A stretch of 11,670 nucleotides of DNA from Lentisphaeria bacterium (GCA_016302725.1 JAEDNB010000049.1:1-11670); one strand, 5' to 3'; positions 1 through 8,020 are shown, counted from the stretch's first letter. Numbers and translations are program-made. The notes: generated by a model not told the origin, from the sequence alone.

Positions 1-650
1 GGAAGGAAAAGGTCTTCTCCTATCCCCGCCAGCCCCAGTATCCCATCTCCGGGGAGACCCTGAACCCCCGACAGGTCTGCGACGCCATCAAGCGCATCAT
101 GCCCCAGGACACCATCGTGGCCACCGACGTGGGACAGCACCAGATGTGGTGCATCCAGAATTTCCTCTTCGACTACCCCGGGCAGCTGCTCACCAGCGGC
201 GGCTTCGGCACCATGGGTTTCGGCCTGGGCGCCGCCATCGGCGCCAAGATCGCCCATCCCGAAAAGGCCGTCATCCACGTCACGGGAGACGGCAGTTTCC
301 GCATGAACTGCAACGAACTGGCCACGGAGGCCTGCTACGGGTTGCCCATCATCACCATCATCTTCAACAACCAGACCCTGGGCATGGTGCGGCAGTGGCA
401 GACCCTCTGCTACAATAAACGCTACAGCCAGACGGACCTGGACGACCGGGGGCCCGATTTCGTGCGCCTGGCCCAGGCCTACGGGTTGACCGGAAGGCGC
501 GTGAACACCGTGGAACAACTGGAGGAGGCCCTCCAGGAGGCCCTCCACAGCCAGAAGGGATGCGTCATCGACTGCGCCATCCAAAAGGATGAAATGGTGC
601 GCCCCATGGTGGCTGCCGGACGGCGCATCACGGATTTCCTGGTGGACTAG
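1..650 (+). CDS. ilvB: Acetolactate synthase large subunit, 3' part (5' end outside window)
   Basis: This is the C-terminal 215 or so residues of the ThDP-dependent catalytic subunit of acetohydroxyacid synthase. The enzyme condenses two pyruvates, or pyruvate with 2-oxobutyrate, as the first common step of valine, leucine and isoleucine synthesis in the cytoplasm. The frame is open from the window edge (reading from base 3) to TAG at 648-650. The ThDP/Mg motif is visible: GDGSF (about 289-303) followed some 25 residues later by FNNQTLGMVRQWQ. The end, VRPMVAAGRRITDFLV, matches the usual AHAS large-subunit tail (PMV..G). The regulatory subunit gene follows after 20 bp, which separates this from other ThDP enzymes such as oxalyl-CoA decarboxylase or glyoxylate carboligase. 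The FAD-like middle domain and N-terminal domain are not in view. Confidence 0.95.
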   Translation, partial: KEKVFSYPRQPQYPISGETLNPRQVCDAIKRIMPQDTIVATDVGQHQMWCIQNFLFDYPGQLLTSGGFGTMGFGLGAAIGAKIAHPEKAVIHVTGDGSFRMNCNELATEACYGLPIITIIFNNQTLGMVRQWQTLCYNKRYSQTDLDDRGPDFVRLAQAYGLTGRRVNTVEQLEEALQEALHSQKGCVIDCAIQKDEMVRPMVAAGRRITDFLVD

Positions 651-655
651 AACCC

Positions 656-663
656 AGGAGGAG
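656..663 (+). promoter_or_regulatory. Strong Shine-Dalgarno for ilvN
   Basis: AGGAGGAG lies 7 nt before the ATG at 671, in the 20-bp gap after ilvB. It fixes the ilvN start and indicates translation from the shared ilvBN message. Confidence 0.7.
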
Positions 664-670
664 AGACAAG

Positions 671-1228
671 ATGAACCAAGAACCCCAGAAACTCCACACC
701 CTGGCCGTGCTGGTGGACAACGCCGCCGGCGTGCTCAGCCAGGTCTCCCGCCTCTTCTCCCGCAAGGGATACAACATCGATTCCCTGGCGGTGGGCCCCA
801 CCGACGACCCCTCCGTCTCCCGCATCACCATCGAAATCACCACCGACGACGGACGGGCCAGGCTGCTATGCAACCAGCTGCGCAAGCAAATCCCCGTCCA
901 CTCCGTCACGGACTTGACGGAGCGCCCCAGCCTGCGCCGCTCCCTCATGCTGGTGAAGGTGCGCGTCCCCTCCTCCGCGGCCCAGACCAAGATTCTGGAG
1001 GTGGCCTCGGTCTTCCGGGCCTCCGTGGTGGACATGAATCCCCAGTGCCTCACCCTGGCGGTCATCGGCGACGACGAGAAGGCCGAGGGGCTCCAGAGGA
1101 TGCTGGAGGAGTTCGGCATCCTGGAACTGGCCCGCACGGGCACCGTCGCCCTGGAGCGCGGCCTCGGCACGATTTCCGACCAGACCAAGATGAAAGGGGA
1201 GTTCGACTACGGAAAGAACCTCCTGTAG
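671..1228 (+). CDS. ilvN: Acetolactate synthase small (regulatory) subunit
   Basis: This 185-residue protein is the regulatory subunit that activates IlvB and confers feedback inhibition by valine. An N-terminal ACT domain spans about residues 8-80 (LAVLVDNAAGVLSQVSRLFS, then RKGYNIDSLAVG and SRITIE). A C-terminal small-subunit domain spans about 90-165 (LVKV, FRASVVD, LELARTGTVAL). Asn17, Gly20 and Asn35 keep the spacing of E. coli IlvH Asn11/Gly14/Asn29, the valine-binding residues, so valine sensitivity is expected (inference from family knowledge). The protein is slightly longer than the E. coli IlvH of 163 residues, mainly through a short N-terminal and a polar C-terminal extension. A strong Shine-Dalgarno supports the start. 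It lies 20 bp after ilvB and 145 bp before ilvC. Confidence 0.95.
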   Translation: MNQEPQKLHTLAVLVDNAAGVLSQVSRLFSRKGYNIDSLAVGPTDDPSVSRITIEITTDDGRARLLCNQLRKQIPVHSVTDLTERPSLRRSLMLVKVRVPSSAAQTKILEVASVFRASVVDMNPQCLTLAVIGDDEKAEGLQRMLEEFGILELARTGTVALERGLGTISDQTKMKGEFDYGKNLL

Positions 1229-1373
1229 CCCCCACGGCGCCCCACACGCGGATTTCCTTCCTTTTTTCCCAAGCGCCGGCGCCCCGCCTTCCGGGACTGC
1301 GCTTGCACGGCCCCCGGCGGCCCCGGCGACAGAGAATACCCCAAGAGAAAACAACCCCAAGGAGAAACCAGAA
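1229..1373 (+). other. ilvN-ilvC intergenic spacer
   Basis: This 145-bp gap has a pyrimidine tract (about 1253-1270), a perfect 10-bp palindrome GCGCCGGCGC (1273-1282) and a GC-rich stretch before ilvC. A Shine-Dalgarno AAGGAG (1359-1364) lies 9 nt before the ilvC ATG. I see no Ile/Val/Leu-rich leader peptide, no T-box element and no convincing promoter boxes. Whether ilvC has its own promoter cannot be decided from the sequence. Confidence 0.4.
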
Positions 1374-2393
1374 ATGGCGAAAATGTACTACGAGAAGGAT
1401 TGTGACATCAACAATCTGCAGGGCAAGAAGATTGCCATCATCGGCTATGGTTCCCAGGGACATGCCCACGCCATGAACCTGAAGGATTCCGGGCAGGACG
1501 TGGCCGTGGGCCTGCGCCCCGGCAGCAAGTCCATCGCCAAGGCCGAGGCCGCCGGCCTCAAGGTGATGACGGTGGAAGAGGCCGCCAAGTGGGCCGACAT
1601 CGTCATGATCCTGGTGAATGACGAGGTGGCGGCGGATGTCTACAAGAAGTCCATCGCCCCCAACCTGGAGGCCGGCAACGCGGTGGCCTTCGCCCACGGC
1701 TTCAACATCCGCTACCAGCAGATTGTGCCCCGTCCGGACATCGACGTCTTCATGGCGGCCCCCAAGGGGCCTGGCCACACCGTGCGCAGCCAGTTCGTGG
1801 CCGGCAAGGGGGTGCCCTGCCTGGTGGCCGTGGAGCAGAACGCCACGGGCAAGGCGATGGAGATTGCCCTGGCCTACATCGCCGGCATTGGCGGCGCCCG
1901 CGCCGGCGTCATGGAGACCACCATGTATGAGGAAACCGAGACCGACCTCTTCGGCGAGCAGTGCGTGCTGTGCGGCGGCGTGGTGGACCTGATGCGCTGC
2001 GGCTTCGAGGTCCTGGTGGAGGCCGGCTACCAGCCCGAGAATGCCTATTTCGAGTGCATCCACGAGATGAAGCTCATCGTCGACCTCATCAACAAGGGCG
2101 GTGTGGCGGCCATGAACTACTCCATCTCCGACACCGCCGAATACGGCGAGTACGTCTCCGGGCCCCGGGTGCTGGATCCCGAGACCGTGAAGGCCAACAT
2201 GCGCGCCGTCCTCAAGGACATCCAGAACGGCACCTTCGCCGGACGCTGGATCGCCGAGAACAAGAATGGACGCACCTTCTTCAACAGCATGCGCCACAAC
2301 CTGGCCAAGCACCCCATGGAAATCGTGGGCAAGGAACTGCGCGAAAAGATGCTCTGGAAGAACGACACCGACCTGGACAACGCCTCCAAGTAG
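1374..2393 (+). CDS. ilvC: Ketol-acid reductoisomerase, class I
   Basis: This 339-residue protein catalyses the Mg-dependent isomerisation and NADPH reduction of 2-acetolactate or 2-aceto-2-hydroxybutyrate to the dihydroxy acids, the second step of valine/isoleucine synthesis. The length is typical of the short class I form. The N-terminal Rossmann domain carries GYGSQGHAHAMN (24-35) and a cofactor-specificity loop GLRPGSKS (46-53); Arg48, Ser51 and Ser53 suggest NADPH preference. The catalytic His108 is in FAHGFN. The all-helical C-terminal domain shows the metal-binding acids Asp191 and Glu195 (ETETDLFGEQ), Glu227 and Glu231 (FECIHE), and the substrate-contacting Ser252 in SISDTAEYGEY. No active-site residue appears to be missing. 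AAGGAG 9 nt upstream supports the ATG. Confidence 0.97.
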   Translation: MAKMYYEKDCDINNLQGKKIAIIGYGSQGHAHAMNLKDSGQDVAVGLRPGSKSIAKAEAAGLKVMTVEEAAKWADIVMILVNDEVAADVYKKSIAPNLEAGNAVAFAHGFNIRYQQIVPRPDIDVFMAAPKGPGHTVRSQFVAGKGVPCLVAVEQNATGKAMEIALAYIAGIGGARAGVMETTMYEETETDLFGEQCVLCGGVVDLMRCGFEVLVEAGYQPENAYFECIHEMKLIVDLINKGGVAAMNYSISDTAEYGEYVSGPRVLDPETVKANMRAVLKDIQNGTFAGRWIAENKNGRTFFNSMRHNLAKHPMEIVGKELREKMLWKNDTDLDNASK

Positions 2394-2546
2394 CCGGTGC
2401 CCCCGGGGAGGCCGGGCGCAGGCTTCCCCGGAGGGGAGGGGGCTCCCCAAACCCCCTCCGGCTCCCGCCCGGCTCCCCAACCACACTGCCATAGACGAAA
2501 ATATCCCCCCCGATTCCCTATCCCCACTTTCCCAGGATACCCCGCC
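2394..2546 (+). other. ilvC-ilvD spacer with large GC-rich stem-loop
   Basis: The 153-bp gap can fold into a 9-bp stem, CCGGAGGGG (2428-2436) with CCCCTCCGG (2453-2461), whose 16-nt loop contains a further GGGG/CCCC stem (2438-2441 with 2445-2448). No T run follows on the plus strand, so it is a poor intrinsic terminator. It could act in mRNA stability, processing or attenuation. The remainder is C-rich. AGGA at 2534-2537, 9 nt before the ATG, is the only ribosome-binding candidate for ilvD. Confidence 0.45.
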
Positions 2547-4208
2547 ATGTTGTCCGATACCATGAAGGCCGGCGCTGGACGCGCCCCCAACCGCAGTCTC
2601 CTCTACGCCCTGGGCATGACCCGGGAGGAGGTGGAAAGGCCACTGATTGGCGTGGTCTGCTCCTGGAATGAAATCGTCCCCGGCCATATGCACCTGGACA
2701 AACTGGCCGACGCCGTGAAGGCGGGCGTGCTGGCCGCCGGGGGAACCCCCGTGGTCTTCCCCGCCATCGCCGTCTGCGACGGCATCGCCATGGGGCACGT
2801 GGGCATGAAATACTCCCTGGTGACCCGGGACCTCATCGCCGACTCCACCGAGGCCATGGTCATGGCCCACCAGTTCGACGGCCTGGTGATGATTCCCAAC
2901 TGCGACAAAAACGTCCCCGGCCTCCTCATGGCCGCCGCCCGGCTGAACATCCCCGCCCTGGTGGTCTCCGGCGGCCCCATGCTGGCCGGCCATTTCCCCG
3001 ACGGGCGGCGCGGCTGCCTGTCCACCCTCTTCGAGGCAGTGGGCGCCTACCATGCGGGCAAGCTGGACGAGGCGGGCCTGCAGGATTCGGAGGAGCGCTC
3101 CTGCCCCTCCTGCGGCTCCTGCTCGGGAATGTACACGGCCAACACTATGAACTGCCTCTGCGAGGCCTTGGGCATGGCCCTGCCCGGAAACGGCACCATC
3201 CCCGCCCCCTATTCCGCCCGCATTCGCCTGGCCAAGAAGGCGGGCATGCAGGTGATGGAACTGGTGCGCAAGGGAATCCGCCCGCGCCAGATCATGACGG
3301 AAAAGGCCTTCCACAATGCCGAGGCGGTGGACATGGCCCTGGGCGGCTCCACCAATACCATGCTCCATCTCCCCGCCATCGCCCGGGAGGCGGGGGTTGA
3401 CATCACCCTGGACCAGGTGAATGAAATCAGTTCCCGCACCCCCAACCTCTGCCACCTGGCCCCGGCGGGGGATGCCTATGTGGAGGACCTGGACCTGGCC
3501 GGCGGGGTGCCCGCAGTCATGAAGGAACTCACCCGCCGGAACCTGCTGGATACCTCCGTGATGACCTGCACGGGGGCGACCTTGGAGGAGAATCTCCGGG
3601 GGGTGGCCGTCCGCAATCCCGAGGTCATCCGGCCCCTGGAGCGCCCCTTCCTGGCCAATGGCGGCATCGCGGTGCTGAAGGGCAACCTGGCTCCCGACGG
3701 CTGCGTGGTGAAGCAGGCCGCCGTGGCGCCGGAGATGATGCGCCACGTGGGGCCGGCCCGGGTCTTCGATGGCGAGGAGGAGGCGCTTTCCGCCATCTAC
3801 GGGGGCAAGATCCATCCCGGAGACGTGGTGGTCATCCGCTATGAGGGCCCCAAGGGCGGCCCCGGAATGCGGGAGATGCTCTATCCCACCAGCGCCATCT
3901 GCGGAATGGGCCTGGGCGGCTCCGTGGCGCTCATCACCGACGGACGCTTCTCCGGCGCCACCCGTGGGGCCGCCATCGGACATGTGAGCCCGGAGGCCGC
4001 CGCCGGCGGCCCCATCGCCCTCGTCCAGGAGGGGGACCTGGTGGAAATCGACATCCCCGCCCACAGCATCACCCTCCAGATCCCCCCCGGGGAATGGGAA
4101 CGCCGCCGACAGGCCTGGAAGGCCCCCCAGCCCAAGGTCACCACGGGCTATCTCGCCCGCTACGCAAAACTGGTCTCCTCGGCGGACAAGGGAGCCATCC
4201 TCCAATAG
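2547..4208 (+). CDS. ilvD: Dihydroxy-acid dehydratase
   Basis: This 553-residue Fe-S dehydratase converts 2,3-dihydroxy-isovalerate and -methylvalerate to the 2-oxo acids, the third step of the pathway. The frame is open back to 2397, but only from ATG 2547 does the sequence match the family (MLSDTMKAGAGRAPNRS). Visible motifs are DGIAMGH (78-84), NCDK (118-121) with cluster Cys119 and the Mg-binding lysine Lys121, CGSCSGMYTANTM (189-201) with cluster Cys192, GGSTN (266-270), CTGATLEENL (341-350), GNLAPDGCVVK (379-389), GPKGGPGMREML (434-445) and TDGRFSGATRG (464-474), whose Ser469 is the likely catalytic base. Position 46 is Gly (VPGHMHL), as in E. coli IlvD, rather than the third Cys of plant-type [2Fe-2S] enzymes. 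This hints at an oxygen-labile [4Fe-4S] type, though that is inference. The 6-phosphogluconate dehydratase paralogue is unlikely given the ilv context. Confidence 0.96.
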   Translation: MLSDTMKAGAGRAPNRSLLYALGMTREEVERPLIGVVCSWNEIVPGHMHLDKLADAVKAGVLAAGGTPVVFPAIAVCDGIAMGHVGMKYSLVTRDLIADSTEAMVMAHQFDGLVMIPNCDKNVPGLLMAAARLNIPALVVSGGPMLAGHFPDGRRGCLSTLFEAVGAYHAGKLDEAGLQDSEERSCPSCGSCSGMYTANTMNCLCEALGMALPGNGTIPAPYSARIRLAKKAGMQVMELVRKGIRPRQIMTEKAFHNAEAVDMALGGSTNTMLHLPAIAREAGVDITLDQVNEISSRTPNLCHLAPAGDAYVEDLDLAGGVPAVMKELTRRNLLDTSVMTCTGATLEENLRGVAVRNPEVIRPLERPFLANGGIAVLKGNLAPDGCVVKQAAVAPEMMRHVGPARVFDGEEEALSAIYGGKIHPGDVVVIRYEGPKGGPGMREMLYPTSAICGMGLGGSVALITDGRFSGATRGAAIGHVSPEAAAGGPIALVQEGDLVEIDIPAHSITLQIPPGEWERRRQAWKAPQPKVTTGYLARYAKLVSSADKGAILQ

Positions 4209-4240
4209 ACCACCCCCTCGCATCCCCCCGTCACACCGCC

Positions 4241-5554
4241 ATGCATCGACTGACTTCCCATCTCCTTCTCTACAGCAATCTCGCCCAGGAGGGCACCATC
4301 CTGGCGGAACTCTCCGCCCTCTGCCGGGAGGTGGCGGCGGGGACAGGGGAACGGGAGGACCAGGTGCAGCGCCTCTACCGGCAGGTGAAACGCCTCCTGG
4401 ACCTGGCGACCCAGTGCGGATTCGACAGGAATCTCTGGCATAATTTCATCGCCTACCTGGTGGCCACGGATGAAAACTCCTTCTCCCTTACCTGCGAACG
4501 TGTGGGGGCCACCCCCGGCGCCAGCGTCAATCTCTTCGCCATCGCCGATTTCGAGGCCCTCCAGAAACTCTTCTTCTTCGATTTCGCGCCCCTGGAGAAG
4601 GCCCTGGGGGTGGAGTGCTTCTCCATCCTGGGGGACTATCACGCCATCCCGAAGCGGGAGGGCGCCTACAACCGGGGCGTCAGCCAGCGTATCCAGGCCT
4701 TCAGCCTGGCTCTGGAGAAATGCGCCACGCCGGCGGCCTTCTTCCAGGTGGTCACTGACTTCTACCGCCAGCACGGGGTGGGCCAGTTCGCCTTCAACCA
4801 GGCCTTCCGACTGCGAAAGGCGGGGGACAGCCCCCTGGAACTGCTCCCCGTGAACAACCTGGACAGCCTGGGGCTGGAGGGATTGGTGGGCTACGAACGA
4901 CAAAAGGCGCTCCTCCGGGGAAATACCGTCGCCTTCCTGGAGGGAAAACGGGCCAACAATGTCCTCCTCTACGGCGACAGCGGCACGGGAAAGTCCACCA
5001 GCGTCAAGGCGCTGGCGCACGACTACGGAGACTACGGCCTCCGTCTGATTGAAATCTACAAGCACCAGTTCCGGGTCCTCCCTGAACTGGTGGCCCGGGT
5101 CAAAAACCGGCGCTACCGCTTCATCCTGGTGATGGACGACCTCTCCTTCGAGGAAAACGAGGTGGAATACAAGTACCTCAAGGCCGTCATCGAAGGGGGG
5201 GTGGAGAGCAAGCCCGAAAACCTCCTGGTCTACGCCACCAGCAACCGCCGCCACCTGGTGCGGGAAAAGTGGTCGGACCGCGCGGACATGGAGCATGACG
5301 GAGACATCCATCGCTCTGATACCATGGAGGAAAAACTCTCCCTGGCGGAACGCTTCGGGCTGGCCATCCTCTACGGCAATCCCTCCAAGGGGGAATACGA
5401 GGCCATCCTGCAGGCCATCGCCCGGAGAAGCGGCATCGAACTGACTCCCGCACGGATGGCCTTGGCCACCCAGTGGGAAATCCAGCATGGCGGATTTTCC
5501 GGCCGCACCGCCCAACAATTCATCCAGTCCCTGGAAGGGCGGGATGCAGAATAA
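4241..5554 (+). CDS. DUF815-family AAA+ ATP-binding protein
   Basis: This 437-residue protein belongs to the DUF815 group of P-loop ATPases; its cellular role is unknown. The N-terminal half (about 1-210) is helical and unassigned. The ATPase core follows, with Walker A GDSGTGKS (245-252), a Walker B-like strand FILVMDDLSFEE (294-305) with Asp299/Asp300, and the family signature YATSNRRHLV (331-340) containing a sensor-1-type Asn and an Arg pair. The block LKAVIEGGVESKPENLLVY just before it is also typical. There is no signal peptide or membrane segment, so it should be cytoplasmic. The ATG at 4241 is chosen because upstream codons in this frame overlap ilvD. No Shine-Dalgarno is visible. The 32-bp gap after ilvD suggests co-transcription, although nothing links DUF815 biochemically to amino acid synthesis. 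Confidence 0.88.
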   Translation: MHRLTSHLLLYSNLAQEGTILAELSALCREVAAGTGEREDQVQRLYRQVKRLLDLATQCGFDRNLWHNFIAYLVATDENSFSLTCERVGATPGASVNLFAIADFEALQKLFFFDFAPLEKALGVECFSILGDYHAIPKREGAYNRGVSQRIQAFSLALEKCATPAAFFQVVTDFYRQHGVGQFAFNQAFRLRKAGDSPLELLPVNNLDSLGLEGLVGYERQKALLRGNTVAFLEGKRANNVLLYGDSGTGKSTSVKALAHDYGDYGLRLIEIYKHQFRVLPELVARVKNRRYRFILVMDDLSFEENEVEYKYLKAVIEGGVESKPENLLVYATSNRRHLVREKWSDRADMEHDGDIHRSDTMEEKLSLAERFGLAILYGNPSKGEYEAILQAIARRSGIELTPARMALATQWEIQHGGFSGRTAQQFIQSLEGRDAE

Positions 5555-5564
5555 GCCTTACGTA

Positions 5565-5574
5565 AAGGAGGAGG
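5565..5574 (+). promoter_or_regulatory. Near-ideal Shine-Dalgarno for the permease gene
   Basis: AAGGAGGAGG ends 7 nt before the ATG at 5582. It is the closest match to the anti-Shine-Dalgarno in the window and contrasts with the preceding gene, which has none. Confidence 0.7.
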
Positions 5575-5581
5575 AAAGAGC

Positions 5582-6535
5582 ATGGAAGCGGCATTGATTG
5601 CCATTTTGAGCGGGTTTCTCGGCGGCCTGGGCGGCGTCGGCTACAAGGTCTCCAACCTGGGAAAGGTCTCTACCTTGCAGACAGCCGCCGTCATCGCCTT
5701 CTTCGGGGCGGCCTTCTTCGGCCTCCGGGCCGCCTACCTGGAGGAGTGGTCCCTCTTCTGCTGGCAGACGGGAGCCCTGGCATTCGCCTCGGGCTTCAGC
5801 CAATATCTCGCCCTGGTCCTCTTCGCATGGGCCCTGAAACGGGTGCCCCTCTCCCTTGTCTGGTGCGCCAGCAGCGTGGAGTTCATGCCCGGACTCCTCT
5901 TCGCCTGGCTCGCCTTCGGGGAACCCATGTCCTCCTGGCGCTGGGCCGGATTGGCCGCCCTCCTGGGCGCCATCCTGGTGGCCTCCTTCTCCGGAGGGGA
6001 GGAGGGCGGACAGAACGGGGAAAAGGACGGACAGCCCGGGGAAAGGCGCCCCTCCGGGGGCGTCATGCTGGCCGCCCTGATCGCCTTGCCCCTCCTCTTC
6101 GGCGGACTCTTTGTCTGCATGAAGTGGGGGGCGCACCTCCCCATGCCGGGAAGCCCCGAAAAGGTGCTCATGGACGCCACGGGGAATGTCTTCATGTGCC
6201 TGGTCTATCTCACCATGCTGGTGACCTGCGCGCTCCATGTGACCTGCAGCAGGGAATGGTCCTTCACCCCCCTGGGGGGAGGCGGATGCGCCCTGGCCAC
6301 CATCCCCACCGTGGCCAGCTTTTTCCTCCAACTCTGCATCGTGGTGGAAGCCCCTGCCGCCGTGGTCTTCGCCTTGACCTATTCCATGTCCATGCTCTCC
6401 GCCGCCCTCCTCTCCACTCTCTTCCTGAAGGAGAAGAGAACCCCCACTTGGTACGCTACCTTGGGACTCTCCCTCACGGCTGTCCTTTTCATTAGCGAGG
6501 TGATTCCCTGGGCTTGGGAGAGGCTTGCGGCGTAA
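5582..6535 (+). CDS. EamA/DMT-superfamily transporter-like membrane protein
   Basis: This 317-residue integral membrane protein has about ten predicted helices (roughly 4-20, 33-52, 62-84, 88-111, 119-136, 160-180, 200-220, 234-254, 258-281 and 290-307). They form two five-helix halves, the EamA duplicate fold of drug/metabolite transporters. A charged, Gly-rich linker (137-158: GGEEGG, NGEKDG, ERR) joins the halves and is probably cytoplasmic. Each half has the usual acidic/helix-end pattern (FGEP 112-115, LKEKRTPTW 282-290). The substrate cannot be read from sequence. DMT members include amino acid and metabolite exporters, and the position 27 bp after the ATPase gene at the end of an ilv operon makes amino acid or 2-oxo acid export a plausible guess only. 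A strong Shine-Dalgarno fixes the start. Confidence 0.8.
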   Translation: MEAALIAILSGFLGGLGGVGYKVSNLGKVSTLQTAAVIAFFGAAFFGLRAAYLEEWSLFCWQTGALAFASGFSQYLALVLFAWALKRVPLSLVWCASSVEFMPGLLFAWLAFGEPMSSWRWAGLAALLGAILVASFSGGEEGGQNGEKDGQPGERRPSGGVMLAALIALPLLFGGLFVCMKWGAHLPMPGSPEKVLMDATGNVFMCLVYLTMLVTCALHVTCSREWSFTPLGGGGCALATIPTVASFFLQLCIVVEAPAAVVFALTYSMSMLSAALLSTLFLKEKRTPTWYATLGLSLTAVLFISEVIPWAWERLAA

Positions 6536-6602
6536 GTTGTTGATAATAAACTAGTTATATAATCATTCCGCGCCGCCGTTCCTGGATGGTGCGCTTTTCC
6601 CT
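6536..6602. other. AT-rich spacer between convergent genes
   Basis: The first 35 bases after the permease stop are strikingly AT-rich (for example AGTTATATAAT) in a GC-rich window. The sequence then returns to normal composition. No gene is visible. The position, just before a stem-loop and between convergent genes, fits a transcript-end region. Confidence 0.4.
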
Positions 6603-6640
6603 GGGCCGACGGGGCGCCATTCCCCGCCGGCCCTTTGCCT
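6603..6640 (+). terminator. Stem-loop between convergent operons, probable terminator
   Basis: GGGCCGACGGGG (6603-6614) pairs with CCCCGCCGGCCC (6622-6633) over 12 positions with one A-C mismatch and a 7-nt loop. On the plus strand it is followed by TTTGCCT, a weak T-rich tail. On the minus strand an A/G-rich stretch follows instead. It most likely ends the ilv/permease transcript. It lies 9 bp beyond the fucosidase stop codon and could also protect that mRNA's 3' end. Confidence 0.5.
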
Positions 6641-6642
6641 TC

Positions 6643-7989
6643 CTATTGGAGGAAGATTTCGATGACGGGGGTTTCCTGGGGAGGCTGGAGCACCGGCAGC
6701 TCCAGGGCCACATCCCCCTCGGGGCATTGGGCGTGGAGGGCGGCGTTGACTTCCTTGCTGTTCTCCCGGAAGAGCACCTCGCTGCCGTCGTGGAGGAACT
6801 GCGCGTAGCGGATCTTCCCGGCCATCTTGGGCAGCAGGATGTGCTTATAGGGCCAGTTCATCAAGTGGAGGTAGAGGCGGCGGGTCTCGGGATTGTAGGT
6901 GTATCGGCAGTCCCTGGGCTCGGGGAACTCCAGGGGGGCGGCGCCGCATCCATAGATGGAGCGGCTGTTGTATTTCATCCACCGGGCATAGTCGGCGAGC
7001 CGCTCCATGGCCCGGGCGTCCAGGTATCCCCGGCTGGTGGGGCCCACGTTCATAAGGACATTCCCGTTGCGGGAGACATGGTTGATGAGAAGGTCGATGC
7101 ACTGCTTCCCGCTCTTCCAGGTCATCTCATCCCGGAAATACCCCCAGGAGCCGGAGAAGGTGTGGCATCCCTCCCAGACGACGGGGCGGCCCGCTTCGTC
7201 GACCAGGGGGGCGTCGGGGGTGTATTGCTCCGGCGTGACGATGTCCCCCTCCCCGGGCAGGTCGAGGCGGTTGTTGAGGATGATGCCGGGCTGGAGGGAG
7301 CGCACCAGTTTGGCCATCTTTTCGGATTCCCAGTCCTCCCGTCCCTTGCCGTCCCAGCTGCTGCGTTCGGGGTGTCCCTTTCCCCAGTGTTCATCGGGGG
7401 ATCCGGGCTTGGGCTTGTAGGAGAAGTCAAACCAGAGGATGTCCACCTTTCCGTAGTTGGTGAGAAGTTCGGTGACCTGGTCCCGCATGTATTTTGCATA
7501 GCGTCGCATGTCCCGTCCCTGGTTGAGGGCTTCGCGGTCGGGGAGGTTGCGGAGGGGGTGGCATTTGTCCACGGTGAAGTCGGGATGGTGCCAATCCAGG
7601 AGGGAGTAGTAGAATCCCACCCGGAGTCCCTCGGCGCGGAAGGCGTCCACGATTTCCTTCAGGGCGTCCCGTCCGAAGGGGGTGTTGGTGATTTTGAAGT
7701 CGGTGTATTGGGTGTCCCAGAGGCAGAAGCCCTCGTGGTGTTTCACGGTGATGATGAAATACCGCATTCCGGCCTCCCTGGCGGCCTTGGCCCATTCCCG
7801 TGGCTGGAAGAGGTCGGGGTTGAAGAGGTCGAAGTAGATTTGGTATTTTTCGTCGGGGATGGATTCCATGTTTCGGACCCACTCGTGCCGTGCGGGCATG
7901 GAGTAGAGTCCCCAGTGGATGAACATGCCGAAGCGGTCATGGGTGAACCATTGGGTGTCGGCCTTGGAAAGGGGGGCGTTCTCGGTCAT
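6643..7989 (-). CDS. Alpha-L-fucosidase, GH29
   Basis: This 448-residue glycoside hydrolase family 29 enzyme is a retaining exo-alpha-L-fucosidase. It has the family landmarks in order: FGMFIHWGLYS (20-30), the active-site KHHEGFCLWDT (83-93), GFYYSLLDWHH (125-135), the nucleophile segment VDILWFDFS (182-190) with Asp188 as the presumed nucleophile, and VWEGCHTFSGSWGY (271-284), followed by NGNVLMNVGPTSRG (308-321). Residues after about 345 form a C-terminal beta domain. There is no signal peptide, so it is probably cytoplasmic and acts on imported fucosides or oligosaccharides. The acid/base cannot be assigned with certainty in GH29; Glu273 is one candidate. It starts 31 bp after the dehydrogenase gene, probably in the same transcript. 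The ATG has a C-rich upstream with no Shine-Dalgarno. Confidence 0.94.
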   Translation of the reverse strand: MTENAPLSKADTQWFTHDRFGMFIHWGLYSMPARHEWVRNMESIPDEKYQIYFDLFNPDLFQPREWAKAAREAGMRYFIITVKHHEGFCLWDTQYTDFKITNTPFGRDALKEIVDAFRAEGLRVGFYYSLLDWHHPDFTVDKCHPLRNLPDREALNQGRDMRRYAKYMRDQVTELLTNYGKVDILWFDFSYKPKPGSPDEHWGKGHPERSSWDGKGREDWESEKMAKLVRSLQPGIILNNRLDLPGEGDIVTPEQYTPDAPLVDEAGRPVVWEGCHTFSGSWGYFRDEMTWKSGKQCIDLLINHVSRNGNVLMNVGPTSRGYLDARAMERLADYARWMKYNSRSIYGCGAAPLEFPEPRDCRYTYNPETRRLYLHLMNWPYKHILLPKMAGKIRYAQFLHDGSEVLFRENSKEVNAALHAQCPEGDVALELPVLQPPQETPVIEIFLQ

Positions 7990-8020
7990 GGGAGGGGAAG
8001 GGTGGGGTGTCAGCTAGGGG

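Noticed and set aside
2397..2546. Fifty-residue N-terminal extension of IlvD
   Set aside because: The segment is Pro/Gly-rich, overlaps a hairpin-forming spacer, and is not found in dihydroxy-acid dehydratases, which begin near the ATG at 2547.
1062..4223. Open frame of 1053 codons on the minus strand opposite ilvN, ilvC and ilvD
   Set aside because: Its translation is low-complexity Gly/His/Ala/Val-rich text typical of the antisense of GC-rich codons, and the opposite strand encodes three well-conserved enzymes.
6540..6563. TTGATA and a perfect TATAAT as a plus-strand promoter
   Set aside because: The spacer is only 12 bp, and the promoter would fire into the 3' end of a convergent gene. 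It is more likely incidental in an AT-rich spacer.
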